The notes under the pieces were generated by a model. That model was not told the origin of the DNA, searched no databases, and saw only the letters and a program-made list of their open reading frames with translations. DNA of 64,000 nucleotides from Rhizobium phaseoli (lineage in GTDB: Bacteria; Pseudomonadota; Alphaproteobacteria; Rhizobiales; Rhizobiaceae): assembly GCF_003985125.1 (NCBI RefSeq), contig NZ_ML133577.1, forward strand, positions 1 to 64,000. Direction: 5' to 3'. The position numbers and the translations under genes are program-made. This document shows positions 34,017-42,779 of this stretch, one piece after another; the stretch's first letter is position 1; each line of letters opens with the position of its first letter.

Positions 34017-34613
34017 CTAATCCTTTCCCGCACGCGCCATTTCGGCGCGCATCCAGCTCGAGTCACCCCAGGTGGAGAGCCAGATCATCAGGTCGGTCAG
34101 GGCGCCGATGAGAGGCAGGAGCAAGGCGTGGCTCAGGCCTCGCCTCTTCTGGCTGTTCTCGGCTTTCCTCAGATGCGCCAGTTCCTGTTCCTGTATCGCC
34201 GCGATGAGGGCATGGAGTTCGGGATTGCGCTTGGCGAGGAAGGCCAGTTGGTCTTCGAGATGGCGATGGACCGTACTTTCGACGGCCTCGGTACAAATCC
34301 AGATCATGTTTCGCCCGCCAAGCGATGTCATCAAGCCGAGCAGGTAACCGCCGAGGCTCCAGAACGCCATCACTCGGCAAGGCTTGGCGCCTCTTGCGGG
34401 CATTGCCTCGCGGAACAGGCGGCAATGGTCAATCTCGTCTTCGCGCATTTCTTCCAGCGCTGGCACCATGTCGGGAAACAGTCGCCGGGCCACCAGAAGC
34501 TGGGCGCCGTAGATCCTGACGGCGCCGAATTCGCCGGCATGATTGACTTTGAGAATGCGGCGGATGGTGACATCGAGGTCGCGCATGCCCGACCGGATTG
34601 GCGTATGACTCAT
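34017..34613 (-). CDS. coq7: Coq7-family demethoxyubiquinone hydroxylase
   Basis: Coq7 (CAT5) enzymes are membrane-associated di-iron oxygenases that hydroxylate demethoxyubiquinone in ubiquinone synthesis. The 198-residue protein has the ferritin-like metal motifs: Glu in RILKVNHAGEFGAVRIY, E-x-x-H in EEMREDEIDHCRLF, Glu in ICTEAVESTV, and E-x-x-H in QEQELAHLRK. Length matches bacterial Coq7. The start codon overlaps the stop of the upstream ABC exporter gene by 4 bp, so the two are translationally coupled, which is an unusual pairing. Confidence 0.93.
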   Translation of the reverse strand: MSHTPIRSGMRDLDVTIRRILKVNHAGEFGAVRIYGAQLLVARRLFPDMVPALEEMREDEIDHCRLFREAMPARGAKPCRVMAFWSLGGYLLGLMTSLGGRNMIWICTEAVESTVHRHLEDQLAFLAKRNPELHALIAAIQEQELAHLRKAENSQKRRGLSHALLLPLIGALTDLMIWLSTWGDSSWMRAEMARAGKD

Positions 34614-36496
34614 AACACAGCCGCCCCCGAGCCCGGCAATGGATCGTCGATGTCTTCAGGAATGAAACCGCCGGTCTGGCGTTTCCACAGGCGGGCAAAC
34701 AGGCCATCCCGTTCGACCAGTTCGTCCGGCCTGCCCTCTTCCACGATCCGCCCGTGATCGAGCACGACGATGCGGTCCATCCTGGCGATGGTCGAGAGGC
34801 GGTGAGCGATGGCGATCACCGTCTTGCCCTCCATCACGAGGTTGAGCCTTTCCTGAATCGCCGCTTCGGATTCGCTGTCGAGGGCGGAGGTCGCTTCGTC
34901 AAGCACCAGGATCGGCGCGTCCTTCAGCAGCACGCGGGCGATGGCGACACGCTGCCGCTGGCCGCCGGACAGTTTAATGCCGCGGTCGCCGACGAAGGCG
35001 TCATAGCCCTTGCGGCCCTCGCTGTCGGCAAGATCGGCGATGAAGGCATCGGCACTCGCCATCTTCGACACCCTTTCGATCTCTTCCTGCGTTGCCCCCG
35101 GCCGGCCGTAGCGGATATTGTCGCCGACCGAGCGGTGCAGCAGCGCGACATCCTGGGCGATCACGCCGATGGCGCGGCGAAGGCTTGACTGGGTGACCGC
35201 GCGGATATCCTGTCCATCGATCAGGATCGCGCCCTCCTTGATGTCGTAGAAACGCAGGAGCAGGTTTGTGAGCGTGGTCTTACCGGCCCCGGAGAGACCG
35301 ACGAGCCCCACCTTCTCGCCCGGCTGCACCGTCAGCGACAGCGCGTCGATGACTGGTTTGCCCGACTTATAGGCGAAGCGGACATTCTCAAACCGGATCT
35401 CGCCCTGGTGCACGGCGAGTTCGCCCGCATCCGGCCGGTCACGGATCGTCGGCGGCGTCGTCATGACGGGCATCGCGTCCTTGATCGTACCGATCGCCTG
35501 GAAGATCTGTTGGCCCATCTGCAGGAAGACGAAGATCTGCGACGACAGGCGGTGGAGGATGTAGACCGCGCCGACGAACTCGCCGACCGTGAGGAAGCCT
35601 TTAACAAGGCCGGAAAATCCGATCGACAGCATGGCCAGCCACAGCAGCGTGTTGAGAACAACGACGGTCACTTCCGACGAGCGATAGATACGCTGCTCGC
35701 TGTGCTGCGTTTGCACGGCTTTCTGAATGATGCGGCGGATTGCGCCTGCCTCACTGTCCTCGGCCGCAAACTGCTTGATCATCTGCATGTTGGTATAGAG
35801 ATCGGTGATGGCGCCGGCCACCACGCTGCGCTGCTTGGCGGTGCGGCGCGAGCGTTCGACGAAAACAGGCACGATCCTGGCGGTGAATGCAACGTTGAGC
35901 GCGATCCAGACGACGACTGGCAGGGCAAGCTGCCAGGCGAGAGCGCTCAGCAGGATAACCGAGCCGACCAGTTGCATCAGGAAACGCGGAATGGTCTGGA
36001 AGCCGGCAAGGATCTGCTGCTGGACGGCGGAAGAGACCTGCTGCAGCCGCGAGGAAACCTGGCCAGCATAAAGATCATGGAAGAAAGCAAGATCCTGCCG
36101 CTCCACCGCCTTGTGGCCCTGCCACTGAATGGCAGCCGGCATGGCGATGCCCAATGTATGCGAGCTCAGCGTGTTGAGTGTGAACGAAACGATCGGCATC
36201 ACGGGAAAGATCAGAAAGCCGAGGACAGCAAGCAGCCGCCATTCCCTCTCCAGGAAGGCGGCAGCACCCTGTTGCGTCACGCCATCGACGATGACCGACA
36301 GCCCCCAGACGATCGTCAGGTTGATCACCTCGAATACCATGGAGCAAAGCGCAAGTGCGATCAGCACGCCGCGAAACATCGAAATGAAGTGCAGAAGGAC
36401 GGCCACGGGCCCCTTGGACGGCAGCGGCCGATAGGCAATGTCGAGCGGCCGGATCCAGGTTTCGAAAGGACGATAGATCGCATCTGAGATCGACAT
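34610..36496 (-). CDS. ABC exporter, fused permease-ATPase
   Basis: The 628-residue half-transporter has an MsbA-type membrane domain (six predicted helices, about residues 20-330) and a nucleotide-binding domain (about 370-600) with Walker A GLSGAGKTTL near 398-406, Q-loop, signature LSGGQRQRVAIARVLL, and Walker B ILVLDEATSALD near 530. Family members export lipids, peptides or drugs as dimers. The substrate is unknown; its coupling to coq7 suggests a membrane or quinone-related role, which is inference. ATG at 36496 gives a plausible cytoplasmic N-terminal helix. Confidence 0.94.
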   Translation of the reverse strand: MSISDAIYRPFETWIRPLDIAYRPLPSKGPVAVLLHFISMFRGVLIALALCSMVFEVINLTIVWGLSVIVDGVTQQGAAAFLEREWRLLAVLGFLIFPVMPIVSFTLNTLSSHTLGIAMPAAIQWQGHKAVERQDLAFFHDLYAGQVSSRLQQVSSAVQQQILAGFQTIPRFLMQLVGSVILLSALAWQLALPVVVWIALNVAFTARIVPVFVERSRRTAKQRSVVAGAITDLYTNMQMIKQFAAEDSEAGAIRRIIQKAVQTQHSEQRIYRSSEVTVVVLNTLLWLAMLSIGFSGLVKGFLTVGEFVGAVYILHRLSSQIFVFLQMGQQIFQAIGTIKDAMPVMTTPPTIRDRPDAGELAVHQGEIRFENVRFAYKSGKPVIDALSLTVQPGEKVGLVGLSGAGKTTLTNLLLRFYDIKEGAILIDGQDIRAVTQSSLRRAIGVIAQDVALLHRSVGDNIRYGRPGATQEEIERVSKMASADAFIADLADSEGRKGYDAFVGDRGIKLSGGQRQRVAIARVLLKDAPILVLDEATSALDSESEAAIQERLNLVMEGKTVIAIAHRLSTIARMDRIVVLDHGRIVEEGRPDELVERDGLFARLWKRQTGGFIPEDIDDPLPGSGAAVL

Positions 36497-36715
36497 TTGG
36501 CCACCCGATCAAATGGGAAAGAGACGTGGACTCAACTACGTCAGGTCGCATCGGATCATCTTCCAGCCTCAACCTCAATTAGAAATTTCCAAATGATCGA
36601 ATGGCGTCATCGCGATGGCTCAGGCCCGGGAAGCAACGTCGCATGTCCGATTGCGGTCGCTATCCGATTGAGGCAGGATGCGGCGCGTGAAGAGGCGCAG
36701 GGATTGAACACGCGC

Positions 36716-37116
36716 ATGCTGACGGGCTCATGTCATTGCAGCAAGGCGAGTTGGACGCTCGAGGGCGATCCCGGCTCGATTACCGCGTGCAACTGCACCC
36801 TTTGCCGACGCTATGGCGTTCTGTGGGCCTATGACTATGAGGGCGAGCGTATCGCTCTCACCGGGCAGACCGCTTCCTACACCCGCGCCGACAGAGAGAA
36901 TCCATCTCTCGAAATTCTGTTCTGCCCTCCTGCGCCTGCGTCTTGAGCTGGCGCGGCCTGCGGCTTCAAAAGGACGGCCGTCGCCGCATGGCCGTCAACA
37001 TTCGGCTTGCGCCACCGGATCGCGTGGCCGACTTGCCCATCGATCATTTCGATGGGCTTGAGACGTTCGAAGACCTTCCTTCCCAAGGGCGCTGCGTGCG
37101 CGATCTCTGGTTCTGA
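36716..37116 (+). pseudogene. GFA-family (CENP-V/GFA zinc-binding) gene with frameshift
   Basis: From ATG at 36716 (MLTGSCHCSKASWTLEGDPG) the frame runs through SITACNCTLCRRYGVLWAYD to EILFCP. The next bases, read one base off, continue CACVLSWRGLRLQKDGRRRM and end DLPSQGRCVRDLWF at 37116. Total length 401 nt, one short of 134 codons. Restoring CCCC from the CCC run at 36925-36927 gives FCPSCACVLSW, exactly the third zinc-cysteine motif expected of GFA proteins. Either a pseudogene or a read error. The GFA fold binds zinc through C-x-C and C-x2-C pairs. Confidence 0.85.
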
Positions 37117-37171
37117 AAACAGCCGTATACCTGCCGCAGCAGGTGGGCACAGATCGTCCGCCCGGGCCGGC

Positions 37172-37645
37172 TCAGCCGCGCCGGGCGGCCTCGATTGCGG
37201 CAACGTCGATCTTCCGCATGGTCATCATTGCATCAAAGGCGCGCTTTGCCTGATCACCACCTGCGGCAAGCGCCTCGCTCAATACCCGCGGCGTGATCTG
37301 CCAGGACACGCCCCATCTATCCTTACACCAGCCGCACTCGCTTTCCTGGCCGCCATTGCCGACTATGGCGTTCCAGTAGCGGTCGGTCTCTTGCTGATCC
37401 TCGGTTGAGATCTGAAATGAGAAAGCCTCGTTGTGTTTGAAAGTAGGACCGCCGTTCAGGCCAATGCAAGGAATACCCGCAACGGTGAATTCAACAACCA
37501 ACACGTCTCCCTGCTTACCCTCGGGATAATCTCCCGGCGCACGAGTGACCGCACCGACGGCGCTATCCGGAAAAGTCGCGGCATAAAAGCGGGCGGCAGC
37601 CTCAGCCTCTTTGTCGTACCATACGCAAATCGTATTCTTTGCCAT
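37172..37645 (-). CDS. VOC-superfamily protein (PhnB / 3-demethylubiquinone methyltransferase-like)
   Basis: The 157-residue protein is of the PhnB-like type: ICVWYDKEAEAAARFYAATFPDSAVG, DVLVVEFTVAGIPCIGLNGGPTFKHNEAFSFQ, YWNAIVGNGGQESECGWCKDRWG, and VSWQITPRVL. VOC proteins are metal-dependent enzymes or antibiotic-resistance-type binding proteins; no activity can be assigned. The start at 37645 (ATG) is supported by family length; a longer frame from 37756 is unlikely. Confidence 0.9.
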   Translation of the reverse strand: MAKNTICVWYDKEAEAAARFYAATFPDSAVGAVTRAPGDYPEGKQGDVLVVEFTVAGIPCIGLNGGPTFKHNEAFSFQISTEDQQETDRYWNAIVGNGGQESECGWCKDRWGVSWQITPRVLSEALAAGGDQAKRAFDAMMTMRKIDVAAIEAARRG

Positions 37646-37842
37646 CACGGGGCCTTTCGCGTTTCGTTCTCTGGTCCACCGGGAAATAAGAGCCGAACCG
37701 TCTTTCTCCAGCCCATGCGACGTATTTCTTGCAACCGATGATGATCGATCTGCCAAATGGTTGCTGGGTGTCGAATCGCCGGATGCCGCCGATAGGCAGG
37801 CGACAAGAATCGCTTATCCCTCACAAGATTTGGAGGACTCGC

Positions 37843-38427
37843 GTGGCAATCACTCCCGAACGATTCCTGGCCGGCATTCGGCTCAATCCGGTGAACCTCC
37901 TGCTCCTGGAAAAATTGCCGGCTCTTGGCCTGCCGCAGTGCATGCTGACGGCTGGTTGCCTCTTTCAGACGATCTGGAACTTGAAGGCTGGAAAGGATCC
38001 AGAGCACGGCATCAAGGACTACGACGTTTTTTATTTCGACGACCGTGACCTCTCGTGGGAAGCCGAGAACGAAGTGATCCGCTGTGCCGGCGCTCTACTC
38101 GGAAACCTCGCGGACAAGGTCGATATAAAGAACCAGGCTCGTGTCCATCTTTGGTATGGCGCAAAGTTCGGCAAGGACTTCCCGGCCTTCAAACGCACCG
38201 AAGACGGCATCGATCATTATCTCATTTCCTGTACCCGGCTAGGGGTGAGAGTTTCGGATGGCGGTCTTTACGCGCCCGATAACCTCGACGACATGTGGCA
38301 TGGCAGGCTCAGGATGAATCCTCTGAACGTGCAGCCGGAATTGTTCGGTCGGAAGTGCGAACAATATCGGCAGCGCTGGCCATGGCTGCGCGTCGAGCCG
38401 GAGGCTGCAATCGACGAGCCAAGGTGA
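37843..38427 (+). CDS. Nucleotidyltransferase-family protein (COG3575 type)
   Basis: GTG at 37843 follows ggaggactcgc exactly; the earlier in-frame codons at 37729 lack a site. The 194-residue protein has the polymerase-beta fold marks of the DUF925/NTP_transf_6 type: LTAGCLFQTIWNL, GIKDYDVFYFDDRDLSWEAE (with the D-x-D metal pair), and RVHLWYGAKFG. Members are predicted nucleotidyltransferases without known substrate. The gene stands between a VOC protein and a small hypothetical gene. Confidence 0.85.
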   Translation: MAITPERFLAGIRLNPVNLLLLEKLPALGLPQCMLTAGCLFQTIWNLKAGKDPEHGIKDYDVFYFDDRDLSWEAENEVIRCAGALLGNLADKVDIKNQARVHLWYGAKFGKDFPAFKRTEDGIDHYLISCTRLGVRVSDGGLYAPDNLDDMWHGRLRMNPLNVQPELFGRKCEQYRQRWPWLRVEPEAAIDEPR

Positions 38428-38639
38428 GTTTGGGATGACCTGCGGGTGACGGCGATTCTCGTTCGGGCGACGCAGGCTAGAACAGGCCTGAGACCGATAA
38501 CGCTGCGGAACTTCGCACCGGCTTCGAAATGGGGCCGAAGCAGTCGCATGAATCCAATTCCGCGGCGCGGTTTTTGTGTCCTCAACGCGAAACTCGTGTC
38601 AGACTGCCATGCCTGCGCGACCATCAAGAGGCCGAAGCC

Positions 38640-38855
38640 ATGCACAAGTATACCGTATCAATTACCCGCGAGATCGAGGCCGATACCGCCGAGGAGGCCG
38701 CTCTGCTTCTGTACCAGGAATTATCAAAAGGGCCGGTTCCTGACGGCTACTCGGTCACCGACGAGACGAAAGTGACGACCGAGGTCAAGCTGGACCGGGA
38801 CAAAGCTGACGAGTTTGCCAGCATCGATCACACCGCCGACCCCGGCAACTGGTAG
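38640..38855 (+). CDS. Small hypothetical protein, 71 aa
   Basis: From ATG at 38640 the protein reads MHKYTVSITREIEADTAEEA, then ALLLYQELSKGPVPDGYSVT and an acidic end DHTADPGNW. The pattern (strand, then a helix rich in A and E, then strands) resembles small alpha/beta proteins found in rhizobia, without a known function. It precedes a membrane protein gene by 62 bp. Confidence 0.55.
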   Translation: MHKYTVSITREIEADTAEEAALLLYQELSKGPVPDGYSVTDETKVTTEVKLDRDKADEFASIDHTADPGNW

Positions 38856-38916
38856 ATGCCGGGGCAGCCCAGGGGGCTAACGCGCATCCGATAAATACCA
38901 GTCTCTGAGACACCTG

Positions 38917-39270
38917 ATGGAATACGATCCACATTACCCGACAATCCTGCCGGAATTCCTGGCGCTTTCGATTGTCTTTGTTTCGAATGTCCTAATCCCT
39001 GCTTCCGCGATTGTCATCACGCGAATGCTCAGGCGACATAGATGGGCACCGCATGCATCGGCATTTCTATGGGTGTTTTTCTCGCCAATCACGCTCGCCC
39101 TTTTGGCAACGCCGACGATGGCGCCGGGAGAAGAGGCCGGGCCGGGCGACGGCATCATTCTGATTCCGGTCTTAGGGGAAATACCGATCGTACTCGTTGT
39201 CTACACCATCGCTCTGCTTTATTTGCGTCCAGCGCGACAAAACCCCTCCGCCGCGCGCTCACTCTCCTGA
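38917..39270 (+). CDS. Small polytopic membrane protein, 117 aa
   Basis: Three hydrophobic helices are visible (about residues 12-35, 48-66 and 79-102), with a short basic loop MLRRHRWAPH after the first. The N-terminus MEYDPHYPTILPEF is probably periplasmic. No family recognised. The stop is 14 bp before the dapB start, and the genes may be co-transcribed. Confidence 0.65.
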   Translation: MEYDPHYPTILPEFLALSIVFVSNVLIPASAIVITRMLRRHRWAPHASAFLWVFFSPITLALLATPTMAPGEEAGPGDGIILIPVLGEIPIVLVVYTIALLYLRPARQNPSAARSLS

Positions 39271-39283
39271 GTTAGGAACGAAC

Positions 39284-40054
39284 GTGACCACACCAATCAA
39301 AGTAGCCGTCGCCGGCGCGAACGGTCGCATGGGTCGAGCCATCTTGTCGCTGCTGGCGGCCGATCCGGATTTTGCCTTCGTCGGCGGCATCGGCCGCGAG
39401 GCCGCCGACGGCGCCGGGTTGATCGCTCGTTCGGCCGCGATGGCAGCCGCCGACGTGATACTGGATTTCACGACGGGAGCTGCCGCCGCCGAACTTGCCG
39501 GCTTATGCGCCGCGGCGGGCGGACCGGCTCTGGTGATCGGCGCCACAGGTTTCGAGCCGGAGGAGCTCGAACGGATCGCTAAGGCCACGCGCAGCATTCC
39601 GATCCTGCGCTCCGGTAATTTTTCGATCGGCGTCAATATGCTGGTCGGCCTCGTCACCCAGGCCGCGCGCGCTCTTCCTGCCCATGGTTGGGATATCGAA
39701 ATCCTGGAAGCGCATCACAACCAGAAGATCGATGCGCCGTCCGGCACGGCGCTGATGCTCGGTGAAGCAGCCGCCGAAGGACGCGGCGTTTCCCTCGCAT
39801 CGGTCGAGCGGCGCGGGCGCGACGGCATCACCGGCGTGCGGCCGCCCGGCGAGATCGGCTTCGCCGTGCTGCGCGCCGGCGGGCTCGTCGGAGAACACAA
39901 GGTGCTGTTTGCCGCCGCCGAGGAAGTTCTCACGCTTTCGCATTCGGCTCTCGATCGCGGCATGTTCGCCCGCGGCGCGCTTGCCGCTGCCCGCTGGATC
40001 GTCGGGCGCGCGCCCGGCGAATACAATATGCGGGACGTCTTGGGCCTGACGTGA
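39284..40054 (+). CDS. dapB: 4-hydroxy-tetrahydrodipicolinate reductase
   Basis: DapB reduces the dihydropicolinate intermediate with NAD(P)H in lysine and diaminopimelate synthesis. The 256-residue protein has the cofactor motif VAVAGANGRMGRAIL (residues 7-21), GNFSIGVNMLVGLV, and the substrate site EAHHNQKIDAPSGTALMLGE. The start is GTG at 39284, since ATG codons further upstream fall inside the preceding gene. The gene is next to an ornithine cyclodeaminase-like pseudogene, away from other lysine genes; it may be a second copy. Confidence 0.93.
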   Translation: MTTPIKVAVAGANGRMGRAILSLLAADPDFAFVGGIGREAADGAGLIARSAAMAAADVILDFTTGAAAAELAGLCAAAGGPALVIGATGFEPEELERIAKATRSIPILRSGNFSIGVNMLVGLVTQAARALPAHGWDIEILEAHHNQKIDAPSGTALMLGEAAAEGRGVSLASVERRGRDGITGVRPPGEIGFAVLRAGGLVGEHKVLFAAAEEVLTLSHSALDRGMFARGALAAARWIVGRAPGEYNMRDVLGLT

Positions 40055-40089
40055 GACAGGCGAACAGACGCTGCGCGCACCGCGATCAG

Positions 40090-40217
40090 CCCTCATCCTG
40101 AGGACCTCGAAGGATCATCCTGAGGACCTCGAAGGATCATCCTGAGACCTCGAAGGATCCTGAAGTGCCCGAAGGAGCCTCGAAGGATCATCCTGAAGGG
40201 CCTCGAAGGTCGAGGGC
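40090..40217. repeat. Expanded cluster of CCTCATCCTGAGG-family repeats
   Basis: cctcatcctgagg followed by tandem units of about 23 bp (acctcgaaggatcatcctga) occurs about three times at 40090-40150, then degenerate units (aagtgcccgaaggagcctcg, tcctgaagggcctcg) to ggtcgagggcggg at 40217. The right end contains the stop and last codons of the cyclodeaminase gene on the minus strand. Confidence 0.8.
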
Positions 40218-41130
40218 GGGTGATCGGAGTATCGCCGAGGCGACGACGACCTCCGTTCCAGCCAGGCCCACCGAGCAGAACAGCGTTATCTCCTCGGACG
40301 ATCGCCGTCCGGCCGCTTTCCCGGCAATGATGTCGGCAAGATCGGCGATGCGATCATCGTTGCCGGAGCCGGTGAGGAAAAACGGCGAAGCATAGGCCCG
40401 TGCCTGTTCGGAAGAATCCGTCGCGATCTGCGGCATCGGCGACATCCAACCCGAGTTCGTATCCTTGAAGCGTTTTCGGGCCGACGGTGGTGACATGCAC
40501 GCCGGGCTTCAAATCCCCGGAATGGATGACAGGCGTTTGGCTCGTGGTCGCGCAGATGACGATGTCGGCGTCATCAACGGCTTTCGAGGCGCTGTCGACC
40601 GGCTCCACATCAAGGCCCAGGGCGTGCTGCATCTCCCTTGCGAAGACTTTGCGATTTGTGTCGTCGCGGCTATAGACGCGGGCGCGGTCTAGGTTGCGAA
40701 CGGCGGCCGCCGCGGCAAGCTGGGTTCGCGCCTGCGCCCCACTGCCGATGATCCCGACATTCCTGGCATCGGGCGCGCTGAGATGGCGGACGGCGAGCCC
40801 TCCGATGGCGCTGGTCCTGAGGGTGCCGAGGCGTTCGCCGAGAATGACACCCTCGAGCCTGGCGCTATCGGCCGACCAAACCGCGACGATCTGCGTATGC
40901 TCCGCCCCATTGAATGTGTCGTAGACGCGAAAACCGGCGATCGGCGTCTCATCGATAAGGCCACCAACAGTGAAAACGAGGTTGCCTCGATCGGGGAACG
41001 ACACATGATGCCGAGGCGGAGAGATCAAACGATTGCCGGCTCTCGCGAGAAAGGCGGCCTCCAGCGCATCAATGGCGATGGGCATCAACGCGCTGCCGAC
41101 CAGATCCTCGTCTCGCAGAATTTTCGCCAT
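40188..41130 (-). pseudogene. Ornithine cyclodeaminase/mu-crystallin family gene with frameshift
   Basis: The frame from ATG at 41130 (ggagg before it) reads MAKILRDEDLVGSALMPIAI, keeps the Rossmann motif VGIIGSGAQARTQL and reaches ELGLDVADAAD near 40430. There it must change frame to continue IATDSSEQARAYASPFFLTG to the stop at 40188. The total is 943 nt, one more than 314 codons, fitting one inserted base (or two lost) in 40425-40445. The family deaminates ornithine or reduces ketimines with NAD(P)H. The last codons come from an intergenic repeat. Confidence 0.85.
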
Positions 41131-41227
41131 GGCACACCTCCCGCTCCTGGCCGCATCCTGCGACCCCAACCGCGGTTGAGGTCAAGAGGTGAGATAAACC
41201 GCTACGCGAAGAAAATCCGCCTAATGT

Positions 41228-41734
41228 CTAATCGACGATACGGCGCGCCATCATCACGTCGTCGATCTCCCTGCCCTCCTCCAGCACCCCGCCGGGAATC
41301 CTGCCGATTTCGGAGAAACCCTCACGCTGATAGAACCGGATTGCCGGCGGGTTCTCCGCGCTGACGAACAGTTCCAACTGCCGGACGCCGATATCACGCG
41401 CGTGATCCGAGATCGTCTCCAGCAGCTTCGCGGCAAGACCCGTTCCGCGCAGCTCCGCGCGGACATAGACCATGATAATGGTGGCGCGATGGATCATCTT
41501 GCTCGACCGTTGCCGAAGCAGGCCCATAATGCCGACCGGTTCGCCATTCTGAAAAGCGACAAAAACCGGGTCGCTCAGCCGATTGCGCCACTCCTCGATG
41601 GAAAGAACCTCCCAGTCTTCGTAGCGGCTGGCAAAATGCGACGGTTCGGCGCGCAACGCTTCCAGTCGGACACGCTGGAAAGACTCCACCTCGTCTGCCT
41701 GGATAAGCCTGATCGTCACGCAGCTCGCATCCAT
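41228..41734 (-). CDS. GNAT-family N-acetyltransferase
   Basis: The 168-residue protein (ATG at 41734 after aggagg) has GNAT motifs: EPVGIMGLLRQ (beta strand), IIMVYVRAELRGTGLAAKLLE with the acetyl-CoA loop R-G-T-G-L-A at about 104-109, and SAENPPAIRFYQREGFSEIG at the C-terminal side. Typical for small-molecule or protein acetylation; the substrate is unknown. A 7-bp palindrome lies 26 bp upstream of the start. Confidence 0.9.
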   Translation of the reverse strand: MDASCVTIRLIQADEVESFQRVRLEALRAEPSHFASRYEDWEVLSIEEWRNRLSDPVFVAFQNGEPVGIMGLLRQRSSKMIHRATIIMVYVRAELRGTGLAAKLLETISDHARDIGVRQLELFVSAENPPAIRFYQREGFSEIGRIPGGVLEEGREIDDVMMARRIVD

Positions 41735-42214
41735 CGAAACCTCCTGCAATCAACGCGATACTGTCAATACTGACAGTTCGGAACAATGCAACCGAGGCCG
41801 GTGCCGACAATCGCGACGCGACATCGCAGCCGTGTAATGCCCACAAGTCGCTGGCGCCGAACGGTAGGGGCAGCCTGAAATTACCAACTGTTATTCTGTA
41901 GGCTGTGCACAAGCATGAGGAGCGTTACCAGTCTTGTGCCGGCGATGGCCGCGATTCTGCCTGGTGGCGTCGCCGTGATTTTCATCGGTCCTGCCGAGGG
42001 CCTGACGGCGTTGTGTGGATGCTGCATTTTGCCTGGCAATCGTCGTCTAGGTTGCCATAAATATGGCCAAGGGGGGTCGTGTTCCTGCGCAGTGTGGAAC
42101 AGCGTCTTGGAAGTTGCGCAAAGGACGCCGAAACAGTGACAACGCGCGTATCAGCTCTATTTTCGGCTGATGCTTATAGGCTCATCAGGTGTCGCGCCCG
42201 CGGCGCTCCACCGG
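41735..42214. other. 480-bp gene-free region
   Basis: No convincing gene. It contains the palindrome at 41760 and a frame at 41915 without ribosome site. Otherwise nothing recognisable. Confidence 0.5.
41760..41777. promoter_or_regulatory. Perfect 7-bp palindrome upstream of GNAT gene
   Basis: ACTGTCA-atac-TGACAGT lies about 26 bp before the GNAT start at 41734, a likely position for an operator. Confidence 0.35.
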
Positions 42215-42547
42215 TCACTGCATCGGCGTTCCCACCCGACCGCCCTTTCGTGCGACCGCTGAATCGAATGGGTCCCCCGCCGGCGAATTCGTTGGCCGAA
42301 GGTCCCATTGATCAGATTTCCGGACGGGTGGTTCATAGGGCGCAGGCGCAGGAGTTGACCTTACGACGAGGTCATCTGGCCGGATTGGCGCACTGCCTAC
42401 CGTCCCGGTCGCAGTGTCATCAATCATTCGGTCGGCGATAGAATGGCTCGGCCCGTCCGTATCGAACGGTGTGATCTGATGGATAACGACGAGAAGGACT
42501 ACCCCAACCGTCGAGCACACGAGCGCGTAGAGAACAAAATATTTCAG
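42215..42547 (-). CDS. Single-pass membrane protein with proline-rich tail
   Basis: The frame is open from 42709, but the protein-like part begins at LKYFVLYALVCSTVGVVLLV near 42547, where gaggg lies upstream of a CTG codon, so the start is uncertain. One transmembrane helix (about residues 3-24) is followed by a soluble tail rich in P, D and T (TPAPAPYEPPVRKSDQWDLR), ending KGGRVGTPMQ. No family recognised. Probably an anchored periplasmic or cytoplasmic peptide. Confidence 0.4.
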   Translation of the reverse strand: MKYFVLYALVCSTVGVVLLVVIHQITPFDTDGPSHSIADRMIDDTATGTVGSAPIRPDDLVVRSTPAPAPYEPPVRKSDQWDLRPTNSPAGDPFDSAVARKGGRVGTPMQ

Positions 42548-42779
42548 CGTATATCCCTCGCTGTTGGCAGAACGACATTGCAGAACTGCGAATGATATTT
42601 TCACATCTTGATCGATACTTACAAAAAGGCAATGAATTTTAAAGTTACCCGGAGTGATTAGAAGTTCCGGCAGGAAAACGCTAACAATATTAAAAATTAC
42701 TTCTCGCAATGATCGATTTCATCGTGCGTATCGCGGCTAAGATGAAGGATCCTCATATAACGACTATTGGCCGCGCACC

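Noticed and set aside
41915..42139. 74-codon frame MRSVTSLVPAMAAILPG
   Set aside because: Contains a hydrophobic start but no ribosome site, and the second half has random-like cysteine-rich sequence.
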